The notes: generated from the sequence alone by a model not told the origin. Shown: positions 25,667-37,658, counted from the first letter of the stretch. The stretch: DNA of 64,000 nucleotides from an uncultured Bacteroidia bacterium (GCA_902788095.1 CADAIT010000002.1:11764-75763), one strand, 5' to 3'. Made by a program: numbers and translations.

Positions 25667-27616
25667 ATGGCAGAAAAGAGAAAAATAAGCTTCAATTTTT
25701 CCTGGCTGTACTTCCTGATTCTTTTGGGAATCGGGTATTTGCTTTTCAATAACCAGATGAGCTCGGCGCCGGAAAAGATAGAATGGACGGAAGTCCAGAC
25801 CATGATTGCGGAAGGCGACGTGGCAGAGATTGATTTCGTCCGCAACGACTTCAAGGGCGAGGTCAAACTGCGTCCGGAAAAGCTGTCCAAATATGTGAAC
25901 AAGTTTCCGGGGGGGACGCCTCCCCGCCGCGCGCCGCATTTCTATTTCCTGGTGTCGTCCAAGTTCGACCCGGAAACCACATTCGGCGCTCTGAACGCGG
26001 AACTTGCGCCTGTAGAGCAGTTCAAGGTGGTTGTCAAGAACGAGGAACACATCTGGGGCGATATTTTCCAGATGATTTTCCCGCTTCTTATCTTCATCCT
26101 GTTCTGGGTATGGATGTTCCGCGGCATGAACCGCGGGATGGGCGGTCCCGGAGGCCCTGGCGGCATGAACCCGTTCAATGCAGGCAAGGCCAACACGCGG
26201 GAAGCGGACAAGAATGAGGTGAAGGTCACCTTCAAGGATGTGGCCGGCCTGTACGGCGCAAAGGAGGAGGTGATGGAAATCGTGGACTTCCTCAAGAATC
26301 CCGAGAAATATACCGCCCTGGGCGGAAAAATCCCCAAAGGTGCATTGCTGGTAGGCCCTCCGGGAACCGGTAAAACCCTGCTGGCCAAAGCCGTGGCAGG
26401 GGAGGCCAACGTCCCGTTCTTCTCCATCTCCGGCTCGGACTTCGTGGAAATGTTCGTGGGCGTGGGCGCGTCACGCGTACGCGACTTGTTCCGTCAGGCC
26501 AAGGAAAAGGCGCCTTGCATCGTCTTTATCGACGAAATCGACGCCGTAGGCCGTGCACGGGCCAAGAACGGAGGCTTCTCTTCAAATGACGAGCGCGAAA
26601 ACACGCTGAATCAGCTGCTTACGGAAATGGACGGTTTTGGAACCAACAGCGGCGTCATCGTCCTGGCCGCCACCAACCGCTCCGATATTCTGGACCAGGC
26701 CCTGATGCGTGCCGGCCGCTTCGACCGCCAGATTCACGTGGAACTGCCGGAACTCAAGGAACGCGAGGAAATCTTCAAGGTGCACCTGCGTAACATCAAG
26801 CTGGGAGAAGACTTCTCCGTGGAATTCATGGCCAAGCATACGCCCGGTTTCTCCGGGGCCGATATCGCCAATGTGTGCAACGAGGCAGCGCTTACCGCCG
26901 CCCGCCGGGACCACAAGGCCGTGATGCAGCAGGACTTCCTGGATGCCGTGGACCGCATTATCGGCGGCCTGGAGCGCAAGTCCAATACCATCATGACGCC
27001 GGCCGAAAAACGCACCACGGCGTATCACGAAGCCGGTCATGCCCTGGTGGGCTGGCTGCTTCCGTACGCAGACCCGGTGTTCAAGGTATCCATCATCCCG
27101 CGCGGCAATGCCCTGGGCCTTACCTGGAGCCTGCCGGAGGAACGCAAGAACTGGAGCCGGAGCGTCATGATGGACCACATGTGCCAGCTCATCGGCGGAC
27201 GCGTAGCGGAGGAAATCCTCAATGGAGAGCCCTCTACAGGCGCTTTGAACGACCTGGAGCGCATGACCGGCATGGCTTATGCCATGGTGCAGTATTACGG
27301 TATGAGCGACAAAGTGGGCGCCCTGAGCTTCTACGATTCCACCGGTTCTCGCGGCTACAACCTGGTAAAACCGTATTCGGAGAAAACGGCGGAAATCATG
27401 GATCAGGAAGTGAAGGCCCTGGTGAAGGAGGTGCACGACCGCACGCGCAAGTTAATTGACGATAATAAAGAAGGTTTCATGCGTCTGGGTGCGTATCTTT
27501 TGGAAAAAGAAGTTATCTTTGCAGAAGATATCGAACAAATCCTGGGGCCCAAGGTGAAACCCGCCGCGGACGACCAGTTTGTTCAGGAAGAACAAGAAGT
27601 ACCTGCAGAGGCATGA
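25667..27616 (+). CDS. ftsH: ATP-dependent zinc metalloprotease FtsH
   Basis: FtsH is a membrane-anchored AAA+ protease that degrades misfolded membrane proteins and regulatory proteins. The 649-residue protein has two transmembrane segments ([15 protein letters not shown] near 15-30 and [16 protein letters not shown] near 133-148). The AAA+ module has Walker A GPPGTGKT and Walker [13 protein letters not shown] with the SRH arginines. The protease domain has the zinc motif HEAGH (about 454). The C-terminal E/V-rich tail is usual. The stop overlaps the cdsA start by 4 bases. Confidence 0.97.
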   Translation: MAEKRKISFNFSWLYFLILLGIGYLLFNNQMSSAPEKIEWTEVQTMIAEGDVAEIDFVRNDFKGEVKLRPEKLSKYVNKFPGGTPPRRAPHFYFLVSSKFDPETTFGALNAELAPVEQFKVVVKNEEHIWGDIFQMIFPLLIFILFWVWMFRGMNRGMGGPGGPGGMNPFNAGKANTREADKNEVKVTFKDVAGLYGAKEEVMEIVDFLKNPEKYTALGGKIPKGALLVGPPGTGKTLLAKAVAGEANVPFFSISGSDFVEMFVGVGASRVRDLFRQAKEKAPCIVFIDEIDAVGRARAKNGGFSSNDERENTLNQLLTEMDGFGTNSGVIVLAATNRSDILDQALMRAGRFDRQIHVELPELKEREEIFKVHLRNIKLGEDFSVEFMAKHTPGFSGADIANVCNEAALTAARRDHKAVMQQDFLDAVDRIIGGLERKSNTIMTPAEKRTTAYHEAGHALVGWLLPYADPVFKVSIIPRGNALGLTWSLPEERKNWSRSVMMDHMCQLIGGRVAEEILNGEPSTGALNDLERMTGMAYAMVQYYGMSDKVGALSFYDSTGSRGYNLVKPYSEKTAEIMDQEVKALVKEVHDRTRKLIDDNKEGFMRLGAYLLEKEVIFAEDIEQILGPKVKPAADDQFVQEEQEVPAEA

Positions 27617-28446
27617 ACACAACCGTAACACGCAGCCTGTCCGGCATCGTTTTCCTGGCAGTCATGATTGGCTGCCTTCTTGAGGTCAGGTACCTGTTCC
27701 CGTTTCTGTTCCTGTTTATCCAAGCGCAGATGCTGCGGGAATTCTACCAGATTACCCTGGGGAACAAGCACAAAGCCGTGCAGAAAGCCGCCGAATTCCT
27801 GGCCATGACGGCTTTTGGCCTGGTGTGGTTGTCTCTTGGCCCCAAGCCGCTTCTTCCCGTCAAGTACTTCAGTATTCTTCTCCCGCTGCTGGTGGGCCTT
27901 CTCATCTGGATGGTCGTGGACCATAAAGATTTCAAGGAGTATGCCTATGTGCTGGCCGGCTTGCTTTACATCGGCCTGCCGCTTGCACTTTCTCCGTTTG
28001 TAGTAAGCACAGGGGAGGGCGGCTACAGTGGCCTCCTGATGCTTTCCTTCTTTGTCATCATCTGGTCTTCGGATGTGGGGGCATACTGCTTCGGCATGCT
28101 CTTCGGCCAGAAAATCTGGCCGGCCAAGATGTGCCCGGAAATCTCTCCCAAGAAGTCCTGGGCGGGCTTTTTCGGCGGCTGGCTCACCGTGCTGGCGGCT
28201 GCTTACATTCTGCTACGAACCGGCATGATGGACTTGCCGCTGGTGCATCTGCTCGTCATGGCCAGCCTCATGCACATTACGGGCGTGTTCGGGGATTTGT
28301 TTGAATCTCTGTGGAAACGTCAGTTCGGCGTAAAAGACTCCGGAAGCATCATGCCGGGCCACGGCGGCCTGCTGGACCGTTTCGACAGCGCTTTGTTCGC
28401 CATCCCCACTGCGTATGTTTACCTGATGCTGTTTGAATTGGTGTAA
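27613..28446 (+). CDS. cdsA: Phosphatidate cytidylyltransferase
   Basis: It makes CDP-diacylglycerol from phosphatidate and CTP, the branch point for phosphatidylethanolamine and other phospholipids. The 277-residue inner-membrane protein has about eight hydrophobic helices. It carries the CdsA signature in the C-terminal half: SSDVGAYCFGMLFG, SPKKSWAGFFGG and the last motif DSGSIMPGHGGLLDRFDS (about 238-255), with the metal-binding aspartates in place. It is coupled to ftsH by a 4-base overlap and followed by psd, the next enzyme but one in the pathway. Confidence 0.95.
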   Translation: MNTTVTRSLSGIVFLAVMIGCLLEVRYLFPFLFLFIQAQMLREFYQITLGNKHKAVQKAAEFLAMTAFGLVWLSLGPKPLLPVKYFSILLPLLVGLLIWMVVDHKDFKEYAYVLAGLLYIGLPLALSPFVVSTGEGGYSGLLMLSFFVIIWSSDVGAYCFGMLFGQKIWPAKMCPEISPKKSWAGFFGGWLTVLAAAYILLRTGMMDLPLVHLLVMASLMHITGVFGDLFESLWKRQFGVKDSGSIMPGHGGLLDRFDSALFAIPTAYVYLMLFELV

Positions 28447-28489
28447 GTGGTCAGGGAACGTGATATAACTTTTGATTATTGAAAAAAAG

Positions 28490-29161
28490 ATGAAGTGGAT
28501 TAAGATAGACAATGATTCGTATGGAACCATCCTCACAAGCTGGTGTATCTGTGCCGTCCTTATTTTTCTCACGGCCCGATACATCCCGCTCCTGTGGCTG
28601 AGTATCCCCTTGTGCGCCGCCATGGTTATTTTCATGGTTTTCATCACCTGGTTCTTCCGGGTTCCCAACCGTGAAACGCCCTTTACGGACAATAAGCGAC
28701 TGGTCACTTCCGTGGCCGACGGCAAGGTCGTCATTGTGGAAAAAGTCTTCGAGAAAGAGTACCTGAAACGCGAGTGCGTCCAGATTTCCGTTTACATGAA
28801 TTTCTTCGATGTCCACTGCAACTTCTGGCCCATTACCGGCGAGGTTACTTATTATAAATACCATCCCGGCAAATACCTTCTGGCGTTTCACCCCAAGTCC
28901 TCGGAGCTTAACGAACATTCCTCTTCCTGCTTGAAGAACGAATACGGAGAGATTTTCTTCAAACAAATTGCCGGCACCTTTGCCCGCCGTATCGTCTGCT
29001 ATTCGGAACCCGGAAGAATGGAGTATCGCGGGGACCAGTGCGGCGTTATCAAATTCGGCTCCCGCATAGACTTGTTTGTCCCGCTGGAAGCCGAAGTAAA
29101 AGTGAAGGTGGGAGACAAGGTCCGCGCCGTGGAAAGCATCCTGGCAGTTCTTCCGGAATAA
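28490..29161 (+). CDS. psd: Phosphatidylserine decarboxylase
   Basis: It converts phosphatidylserine to phosphatidylethanolamine. This is the short Psd type (223 residues from ATG 28490; a TTG six codons earlier is possible but less likely). Two hydrophobic segments lie near the N-terminus (ILTSWCICAVLIFL and WLSIPLCAAMVIFMVF). Motifs are SVADGKVV, VFMNFFDVH-like (YMNFFDVHCNFWP) and the self-cleavage site GVIKFGSRID, where the Gly-Ser bond is cut to make the pyruvoyl group. It closes the rpe-to-psd transcript and faces ispG. Confidence 0.94.
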   Translation: MKWIKIDNDSYGTILTSWCICAVLIFLTARYIPLLWLSIPLCAAMVIFMVFITWFFRVPNRETPFTDNKRLVTSVADGKVVIVEKVFEKEYLKRECVQISVYMNFFDVHCNFWPITGEVTYYKYHPGKYLLAFHPKSSELNEHSSSCLKNEYGEIFFKQIAGTFARRIVCYSEPGRMEYRGDQCGVIKFGSRIDLFVPLEAEVKVKVGDKVRAVESILAVLPE

Positions 29162-29192
29162 ATCCTTCGTCACTTTGTTCCTCAGGATGACA
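29162..29192 (-). repeat. Dispersed repeat, variant copy after psd
   Basis: ATCCTTCGTCACTTTGTTCC then TCAGGATGACA is the inverted-orientation variant of the dispersed repeat. It begins directly after the psd stop and faces copy 2. Together they could form a long imperfect stem between the convergent genes psd and ispG. Confidence 0.65.
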
Positions 29193-29217
29193 CCCTTGTC
29201 ACTCTCAGGAGAACATT

Positions 29218-29243
29218 GTCATTCTGAGCGAAGCGAAGAATCT
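29218..29243 (+). repeat. Dispersed repeat, copy 2 (ispG 3' end)
   Basis: GTCATTCTGAGCGAAGCGAA then GAATCT matches the consensus exactly. It encodes the last residues of IspG (DSSLRSE) and contains its stop codon. Confidence 0.85.
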
Positions 29244-30511
29244 TTTTTAATAAGCTCGACGAGCTTGTCAACAGCCTCGTCCTCGGGTATATGCCTGAGG
29301 ACGGGTTCTTTTTTGCGGTAAAGCGTCACTTTGCCGGCGCCTTCACCCACATAGCCGTAGTCGGCATCGGCCATTTCGCCGGGACCGTTGACGATGCAGC
29401 CCATCACGGCGATGACCACGTCCTTGAAACCGGCCGTGGCGGCCTTTACCTTATTGAATGTGTTTTCCAGGTCGTAGAGCGTGCGTCCGCAGCCCGGGCA
29501 GGCAATGTACTCCGGCTTGTAGAAACGGCGCCGGCAAGCCTGCATAATCTCGTCCTTGAGGTATGCGTCCTGCAAGGGGATATCGTCAAGCTCGTGATTG
29601 AGCAGGGGAGCGCCCCAGTCGCAGGCGGCACGCAGAATAGATTCTTCGCGTTCGCTCAGAATGACAGAAGGAGCGCCAGAAACGGCAGTAGGGCCGCTCG
29701 GGACGGCAGGACCGTAGCGACGGGCCAGATACTGCGCCACGGGAATCTCGTTGGCAGGGTCTTCCGTCAGGGAAACACGGATCGTATTGCCGATACCCTC
29801 TTCCAGAAGCGTGGAAATGGCCACGCAGGACTTGATGCGGCCGCTGTCTCCGTTTCCCGCCTCCGTAACGCCGACATGCAGCGGAAATACGAGCCCTTTT
29901 TCCTGCATCATGTGGGCCAGTTCGCGGTACGCCTGCACCATCACGACGGTATTGGAAGCCTTCAGGGACACCACGGCATTGTAGAAACCTGCATCGGCAC
30001 ACATCTGTATCCACTCCATGGCCGCCAGCGCCATGGCCTGCGGGGTATTGCCGTATTTTTCGACGATATACTTGCCCAGCGAGCCATGGTTCAGCCCAAT
30101 CCGGATGGCCCGGTCGTACTGCTTGCACCTGGCCAAAAACTGCCCGAAGAGCTGTCGCGCCTTTTCGTGGTCCGGATGGAAATTGCCCGGGTTGATACGG
30201 ATTTTCTCCACCACCGGAACCACGGCCATGGCCACCTCAGAAGAGAAATGAATGTCGGCCACCAGCGGCGTCCGGATGCCTTCCGCCCGCAGCGTGTCAT
30301 GAATTTTCTGCAAGGCCGGGACATCCGACAGGGAAGGAACGGTAATGCGGATAAGCTGCGAGCCGACAGCGGCCAGCCGGCGGCACTGCGCCACCGTTGC
30401 ATCGACATCGGCCGTACGGGTGTTGCACATGGTCTGGACCACGATGGGGTGGCCGCTTCCTATGAGGATTTCGCCCACACGGACGGTACGGGTTTCCAAT
30501 ACGTTTCTCAT
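29219..30511 (-). CDS. ispG: 4-hydroxy-3-methylbut-2-en-1-yl diphosphate synthase, shortened form
   Basis: IspG is the 4Fe-4S enzyme that reduces MEcPP to HMBPP in the MEP isoprenoid pathway. The 430-residue protein starts at ATG 30511. It has the N-terminal barrel (QTMCNTRTADVDATVAQCRR, LVADIHFSS, KIRINPGN) and the C-terminal cluster domain with the ligands CPGCGRTLYDL and VMGCIVNGPGE. The wording of the C-terminal domain is that of the large plant/Chlamydia/Bacteroidota type, which normally carries a central A* barrel and is about 600 residues. Here most of A* appears absent. At that point sits a dispersed repeat encoding SVILSEREESI. A second repeat forms the C-terminal tail. It is the last gene of the ligA operon. 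Confidence 0.92.
   Translation of the reverse strand: MRNVLETRTVRVGEILIGSGHPIVVQTMCNTRTADVDATVAQCRRLAAVGSQLIRITVPSLSDVPALQKIHDTLRAEGIRTPLVADIHFSSEVAMAVVPVVEKIRINPGNFHPDHEKARQLFGQFLARCKQYDRAIRIGLNHGSLGKYIVEKYGNTPQAMALAAMEWIQMCADAGFYNAVVSLKASNTVVMVQAYRELAHMMQEKGLVFPLHVGVTEAGNGDSGRIKSCVAISTLLEEGIGNTIRVSLTEDPANEIPVAQYLARRYGPAVPSGPTAVSGAPSVILSEREESILRAACDWGAPLLNHELDDIPLQDAYLKDEIMQACRRRFYKPEYIACPGCGRTLYDLENTFNKVKAATAGFKDVVIAVMGCIVNGPGEMADADYGYVGEGAGKVTLYRKKEPVLRHIPEDEAVDKLVELIKKDSSLRSE
29639..29665 (-). repeat. Dispersed repeat, copy 3 (inside ispG)
   Basis: On the minus strand GTCATTCTGAGCGAACGCGA then AGAATCT. It is in frame within ispG and encodes the peptide VILSEREESI between the N-terminal barrel and the cluster domain. 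Confidence 0.85.
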
Positions 30512-31365
30512 GGTTTCTGTTGTTCTTCTTCCATCATTTTTCTGGCCAGTCTGCGCAGCTGTGCGCGCGTATGGCCATATCGGGGCGTCAGCTGGTAATA
30601 CACGCCGAGGGTAACGGTCCCGTCCAACGGGTAGCCGAAACGATAATAAAACGGACTGGCATAGTCCCGCTGCCAGAACGAGCCCCAGCCCCATTTCAGG
30701 TTCACGTTCAAATGAATTTCGATGGGGTTGAACACCAGTCCCATGCCCAGGCCGCCCATCAATCCGTAGGTCCAGCGGAGGTCGTAGTCGCGGAACGCCG
30801 TCTGGTATTCTTCGTAGCTGGAACCCTTATATGCATCGTCCAGAACCCTGTTGATGCTGGTCCGATAACCGCCGAACAGTCCCAGTTTGGCCAGCAGTTT
30901 GAAATGCTCGCCGATGTCAAAGTGCATGTGCGTAAGGAGAAAGGCCTCCGGCACGCGCAGCATGGCCTTGTATGCACCCGATTCCGTGGAACGATAGCCC
31001 GTCTCCTTGTTGGTCTTGAACTCATACCCTTCATAATTCTGCTGGGCGCCTATCTCCAGGCCCATGTACGGCATGATTCCGAACATGGAGAACTGACGGA
31101 TGAGGGAAAAACCATATACCGGAAGTTGGAACTGGGCGATGGTAAGACGGGAAGGATTCCAGTAACCGAATTGGAGCGACGCCCCTCCGTAAACGCCGAC
31201 CATCCAATAGTCGTTGGGCTTGCGGACCTGCAGTTTCAGGCTGTCCAGGTATTCGTTGGTTATGGTATCGGGAAGGGAGAAGAACTCCTTGTCCAGGTCC
31301 ACCTGGGCAAAGGAAAGCGTACAAGCCGAAAAGAGGCCGAGGGCTATGCTGATCAGGCGCTTCAT
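30508..31365 (-). CDS. Putative outer-membrane beta-barrel protein
   Basis: This 285-residue protein has a signal peptide (MKRLISIALGLFSACTLSFA, cut before QVDLD). Alternating amphipathic strands rich in G, Y and F follow (WMVGVYGGASLQFGYW, GIMPYMGLEIGAQQNYEGYE, YGLMGGLGMGLVF, TVTLGVYYQLTPRYG), the pattern of PorT-like barrels. The tail is basic and helical (AQLRRLARKMMEEEQQ), which is unusual after a last strand. It overlaps ispG by 4 bases downstream and the lipoprotein gene by 4 bases upstream. The function is unknown. Confidence 0.75.
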   Translation of the reverse strand: MKRLISIALGLFSACTLSFAQVDLDKEFFSLPDTITNEYLDSLKLQVRKPNDYWMVGVYGGASLQFGYWNPSRLTIAQFQLPVYGFSLIRQFSMFGIMPYMGLEIGAQQNYEGYEFKTNKETGYRSTESGAYKAMLRVPEAFLLTHMHFDIGEHFKLLAKLGLFGGYRTSINRVLDDAYKGSSYEEYQTAFRDYDLRWTYGLMGGLGMGLVFNPIEIHLNVNLKWGWGSFWQRDYASPFYYRFGYPLDGTVTLGVYYQLTPRYGHTRAQLRRLARKMMEEEQQKP

Positions 31366-33161
31366 TGAAACATCTCCTCCAAATCGATTTGCCAGACCAT
31401 CTCGGCGCGTTCCAGCACTTTAATGAGGAACTGGTCGTTCACTTTGAAGAAACGGACCTTTTCCGGCTGCTTATGTTCCAGCAGGATGCCCGTGTCCACC
31501 AGGTTGTTCCGGTTCTTGTCTTCCGTTATCCTTATACAGTAGCTCCCGGTTTTCAGATAAGGATAGACCACCGTACCGTCCTTGTCCACAATGAAGGAAC
31601 GTATCACCTTGTCCCGTTTTTCCGAGAGCAGGTCCAGGATATACTTGTTCTTCACATTGGAGAGCTGCAGGGTGATGGAACTCAGCTTTTCATCGTTGGG
31701 CAAGGTCACCTTCAGCTCCGTACTGTCATTGTAGAACCCGTTCACATCGCGGAAGCGGCGGTGGGGAATTTTCAGGAAATAGTCATAGCCCAGCTGCATT
31801 TTTTCCTCCGGGAAAATGTTGAAACGACGCAGGTTCGTGCTGTCCTGCACCACCCTCACTTTCCCCCCGGCTTCCTGCTGACGCGGGTTTACGCTGCGGA
31901 ATTGCAGTGATTCCCAGGCGCTTTCAATGAGCGGATACTTGAACTCAATCTCGTAACCATATTGCTCGATGGTGGTGGGCTCGGCCTTGGTGGTCATGAC
32001 GGCGATGGTGTCCTCGTGCTTGCGATTGCGCGTACTGGATTCCTTTTTCATGAGTTCTGCACGCAGTTCCTTGCCGATTGCGAGTTTCACTTCTTCCTGC
32101 GTGGTGACCAGTTTGCCGGTCGTGTCCGTCTTGTCGTATTTGAGCAGCAGTTTCAGGGTATCCGGCATTTTCCGCTGGTCGTTCACCCACAGTTCCAGGG
32201 AATCCCGCTGCAGGTTGAACTGCGAAATCAGTTTCTCGCGGGGCAGTCCCTTGATACGCATGTCGTGAATCACCGCATCCGGCGCCATGAAAGTGAGATA
32301 GGCCGTCCGCAGGCCTACGCGCTCCTTCTTCACAATCATCTGCTTGGAAGGCTTTTCGCGGAACAGGTTCAAGTCGAAATCCGTCTTTCGGGCCAGGCAC
32401 AGGGCCGTATCCTTCATGTCGAACTTCTTGAATTCATACAGACTGTCGTTGAATACCGTTTTGGGACGGAAGAGGGAATCCAGGAACGCGATACGCTCGC
32501 TCTCCGGGTCGTACATGTTGTTGTTGTTTTCATCCTTGACAGCATATACGCGATAAATGGTATCCTGGATGTTCCTGAGGCTGAAATAGCCCCAATCGTC
32601 GGTTTTTGCGGCGGCTACGGGCCGTTTCAGGAATACGGCGGAGTCGGCTTGGTCCTTATACAGCATGACCGTAATGCCCTTCATGGGATTCAGCGTGTTG
32701 CAATCCTGGACAAGGCCGCTCAAGCACATGGAATCAATCTGCGAACCGGTGGAAAACACCAGCGTGAAACCGGGGAACAGGTTGCCTTCGTTGTTGTCGG
32801 CAATGGCGCCGGTCAGGTCCAGCGTATAGGTGGTGTTGGAATCCAGATCGCTCTGGAACGACACTTCCACCGACTTTCCCTTGATAACCGCCTTGGGACG
32901 TTTTTCCATGGGGGGAGACAGGTAAATGCCGTTGGCGTCCTTGATTTTCACATATTCGTTGAACGTGAAACGGATTTTGGTCTTATGCACCCCCACATTC
33001 ACCGAACCCGGCAGCGGAAACACTTTGGTGAGCACCGGCGGAATGGTATCCTTGGCGCCACCGGAGGGCGGGGTGGTGGTATTGGCACACGCCTGCGGGA
33101 ACATGAGAGAACCCAGAATGAGGGCCGCGGGGATGAGCGGCAGCAGTTTTTTCAGACTCAT
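31362..33161 (-). CDS. Lipoprotein with N-terminal Ig-like domain
   Basis: The start is set at ATG 33161, where ATGA overlaps the rel stop; longer upstream reading would run inside rel. The 599-residue protein has a lipoprotein signal (MSLKKLLPLIPAALILGSLM, cysteine in PQAC at residue 26). A bacterial Ig-like (Big_5) domain follows (about 35-130: DTIPPVLTKVFPLPGSVNVG, IRFTFNEYV). A carboxypeptidase-regulatory-like region is near 150-230, including a calcium-type DENNNNMYD. The remainder is beta-rich. Such proteins are conserved surface or periplasmic lipoproteins in Bacteroidota with no assigned function. It ends overlapping the barrel gene by 4 bases. Confidence 0.8.
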   Translation of the reverse strand: MSLKKLLPLIPAALILGSLMFPQACANTTTPPSGGAKDTIPPVLTKVFPLPGSVNVGVHKTKIRFTFNEYVKIKDANGIYLSPPMEKRPKAVIKGKSVEVSFQSDLDSNTTYTLDLTGAIADNNEGNLFPGFTLVFSTGSQIDSMCLSGLVQDCNTLNPMKGITVMLYKDQADSAVFLKRPVAAAKTDDWGYFSLRNIQDTIYRVYAVKDENNNNMYDPESERIAFLDSLFRPKTVFNDSLYEFKKFDMKDTALCLARKTDFDLNLFREKPSKQMIVKKERVGLRTAYLTFMAPDAVIHDMRIKGLPREKLISQFNLQRDSLELWVNDQRKMPDTLKLLLKYDKTDTTGKLVTTQEEVKLAIGKELRAELMKKESSTRNRKHEDTIAVMTTKAEPTTIEQYGYEIEFKYPLIESAWESLQFRSVNPRQQEAGGKVRVVQDSTNLRRFNIFPEEKMQLGYDYFLKIPHRRFRDVNGFYNDSTELKVTLPNDEKLSSITLQLSNVKNKYILDLLSEKRDKVIRSFIVDKDGTVVYPYLKTGSYCIRITEDKNRNNLVDTGILLEHKQPEKVRFFKVNDQFLIKVLERAEMVWQIDLEEMFQ

Positions 33162-35419
33162 AGCTCGGTTCTTATTACAGATTCTATGCCTTCGATGGCA
33201 GACAGTTTCTTTATCATCTGATTCAGGATGTCGCGCGACTGCACGTAAAGGTCGATATAGCCTTCGAACACGCCGCCGTCCGCCTGCAGTGACAGGCGGC
33301 GCATGTTCACGCCCATTACCAGCGACAAATAACGGGAAATCTCGTTGAGCATTCCCACGCGGTCCAGTCCCTTGAGGGTGATGCGGACCAGGAAGGAATT
33401 GTCCTCCGCCTGTTCCAGCCACTTGGGAACGACCACCCAGTCTCCGTGCATGGCGGCGATGCTTTCGGCCACCGGACAGGCTTTTTTGTGTACGGTGACG
33501 CTGCCGTCGGGCGCCTTGAAACCCACCACCGGGTCTCCGGGAATGGGATTGCAGCAGCTGGCGATGGAGAAGCGGGGACCGTCCGGGTCGGAACTGCCGA
33601 TGATGAAAGTCTCCGCCGCAGGATGCGTTTCGGTCGCTTGTCCGGCGTCTTCCATCCGCAAAGCGCGTCGCAGCCAGGCCAGACGGCTGCCGGACTGCTT
33701 TTTCAAGGCCTCCGGCACCTGGTCCAGGCTCAGGTTGCCCAGGCCGATGCCGTAGTACATCTCCTCGCGGGTATCCACGCCATAGGCCGCCTGCAGACGC
33801 TGGAGATTTCGCTCGTCGTTCTCAATGCCCAGCGATACAAGCGTGTTCTCCAAGGTTTTCTTGCCGAAGTCGGCCGTCTGCTTGCGCTGCGCCTTGAAGT
33901 AATCCATGACAAGGGTGCGGGCGCGGCGTGTGGTCAGGAATTTAAGCCACTCCGGCTGCGGCTTGGCGTCTTCCGCGGTAATAATCTCCACCTTGTCGCC
34001 GGTTTTGAGCACGTGGCTCAGGGTTACCAGGCGCTGGTTCACCTTGGCGGCAATGGACTTGTTTCCTATCTCCGTATGAATCAGATAGGCGAAGTCCAGG
34101 GCCGTGGCGCCCTTGGGAATGCTCCGCTGGTCGCCCTTGGGAGTGAATACGTATATTTCGGTGGCTGTAAGGTCGTTGTGGATAATGTCCAGCAGTTCCA
34201 TCGCGTTGACATCCGGATTTACCAGAATTTCCTTGATGCGTTCCAGCCACGCATCCATTTCGTAATCGCCTTCGCCCAGGTAGCCGTGGCGCTTGTACAT
34301 CCAGTGCGCGGCAATGCCTTTCTCGGCGATGTCGTCCATGCGGCGGGTACGGATCTGCACTTCCACCCAAACGCCCGACTCGCTGAGCAAGGTGCAGTGA
34401 AGTGCCTCATAACCATTTGATTTGGGGTGCTTCACCCAGTCGCGCAAGCGTTCCGGCATGTACCGGTACAGGCCCGTGATGATGGAGAAGATATGGTAAC
34501 ACTGGTCGCGTTCGCTCTCGGGGGAGTTTTGATTGGCGTCAAAGATGATGCGGATGGCATACAGGTCATATACTTCGTCAAAAGCAATCTGCTTCTGCTG
34601 CATCTTCCGCCACACCGAATAAGGGGTTTTCACCCGTTTCTTTATCTCGAACTTGAAGCCGGTCTTGGAAAGCGCCTCTTCAATGGGAATGATAAACTGG
34701 GCCATTTCCGCGCCTTTTTCCTGCACGCTCAGGTCGATGCGGGCCTTGATTTCCTCATAGGCGACCGGCTCATTGTATCGCAGCCAGATATTTTCCAGTT
34801 CACTTTTGATGCTGTAAAGCCCCAGCCGGTGCGCCAGCGGAATGAAGATGAACATGGTCTCCGACAGAATCTTGTCGCGCTTGTGCTCCGGCATGTGTTC
34901 AATCGTACGGCAGTTGTGAAGCCGGTCCGCCAGTTTGATAAGCACCACGCGGACATCGTCGTTCATGGTAAGCAGGATGCGCTTGAAATTCTCCGCCTGG
35001 AGGCTCTGCTGGGTGATGTCAACCACGCCGCGGGCCTTTTGCTCGTTGTCCAGCACCGTCTTGATTTTGGTAAGGCCGTCCACCAGCGAGGCAATTTTGT
35101 TGCCGAAATGTTCACGGATGTCGTCGATGGTATAGTCGGTGTCTTCCACGACGTCGTGCAGCAGGGCGGCCGATATGGACTTGTATCCCAGGCCGATGTC
35201 GTCCACGACAATCTGGGCCACCGCAATGGGATGCAGCATGTAAGGTTCTCCGCTGCGGCGGCGCACATTGCTGTGGGCCGAATTCGCAAAATCGAAGGCA
35301 CGACGCACCACTTCCAGTTCCGCGGCGTTGGCACACCGTTTTTCCGCCGATGCATACAGCTTATCGTACGCCTGGCCTATAACCTCGTAATCCTTTTCTG
35401 TGAACTGGGAAAAACTCAT
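33158..35419 (-). CDS. rel: Bifunctional (p)ppGpp synthetase/hydrolase
   Basis: It controls the stringent response by making and degrading (p)ppGpp. The 753-residue protein has the N-terminal HD hydrolase domain with AALLHDVVEDTD (about 85-96), so hydrolysis is likely intact. The synthetase domain contains EVYDLYAIRIIFD (about 270). The TGS domain has VFTPKGDQRSIPKGATALDF (about 405), followed by a helical/zinc region with FSIASCCNPIPGDPVVGF. The C-terminal ACT domain is near 680-750. Both catalytic halves are present. It lies 19 bases after ligA. Confidence 0.95.
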   Translation of the reverse strand: MSFSQFTEKDYEVIGQAYDKLYASAEKRCANAAELEVVRRAFDFANSAHSNVRRRSGEPYMLHPIAVAQIVVDDIGLGYKSISAALLHDVVEDTDYTIDDIREHFGNKIASLVDGLTKIKTVLDNEQKARGVVDITQQSLQAENFKRILLTMNDDVRVVLIKLADRLHNCRTIEHMPEHKRDKILSETMFIFIPLAHRLGLYSIKSELENIWLRYNEPVAYEEIKARIDLSVQEKGAEMAQFIIPIEEALSKTGFKFEIKKRVKTPYSVWRKMQQKQIAFDEVYDLYAIRIIFDANQNSPESERDQCYHIFSIITGLYRYMPERLRDWVKHPKSNGYEALHCTLLSESGVWVEVQIRTRRMDDIAEKGIAAHWMYKRHGYLGEGDYEMDAWLERIKEILVNPDVNAMELLDIIHNDLTATEIYVFTPKGDQRSIPKGATALDFAYLIHTEIGNKSIAAKVNQRLVTLSHVLKTGDKVEIITAEDAKPQPEWLKFLTTRRARTLVMDYFKAQRKQTADFGKKTLENTLVSLGIENDERNLQRLQAAYGVDTREEMYYGIGLGNLSLDQVPEALKKQSGSRLAWLRRALRMEDAGQATETHPAAETFIIGSSDPDGPRFSIASCCNPIPGDPVVGFKAPDGSVTVHKKACPVAESIAAMHGDWVVVPKWLEQAEDNSFLVRITLKGLDRVGMLNEISRYLSLVMGVNMRRLSLQADGGVFEGYIDLYVQSRDILNQMIKKLSAIEGIESVIRTEL

Positions 35420-35438
35420 CTATTCAAACTCTAATTTC

Positions 35439-37586
<2,148 letters not shown>

Positions 37587-37658
37587 TCACTACATTCCTG
37601 TTCCGCACAGCTATTCAGCGCACCTCTCCGCATCGTGTTCTTATCCCGGTCCCGCCAG

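Noticed and set aside
31362-33422. Longer lipoprotein start at 33422
   Set aside because: The extra 87 codons run inside rel and would bury the lipoprotein signal.
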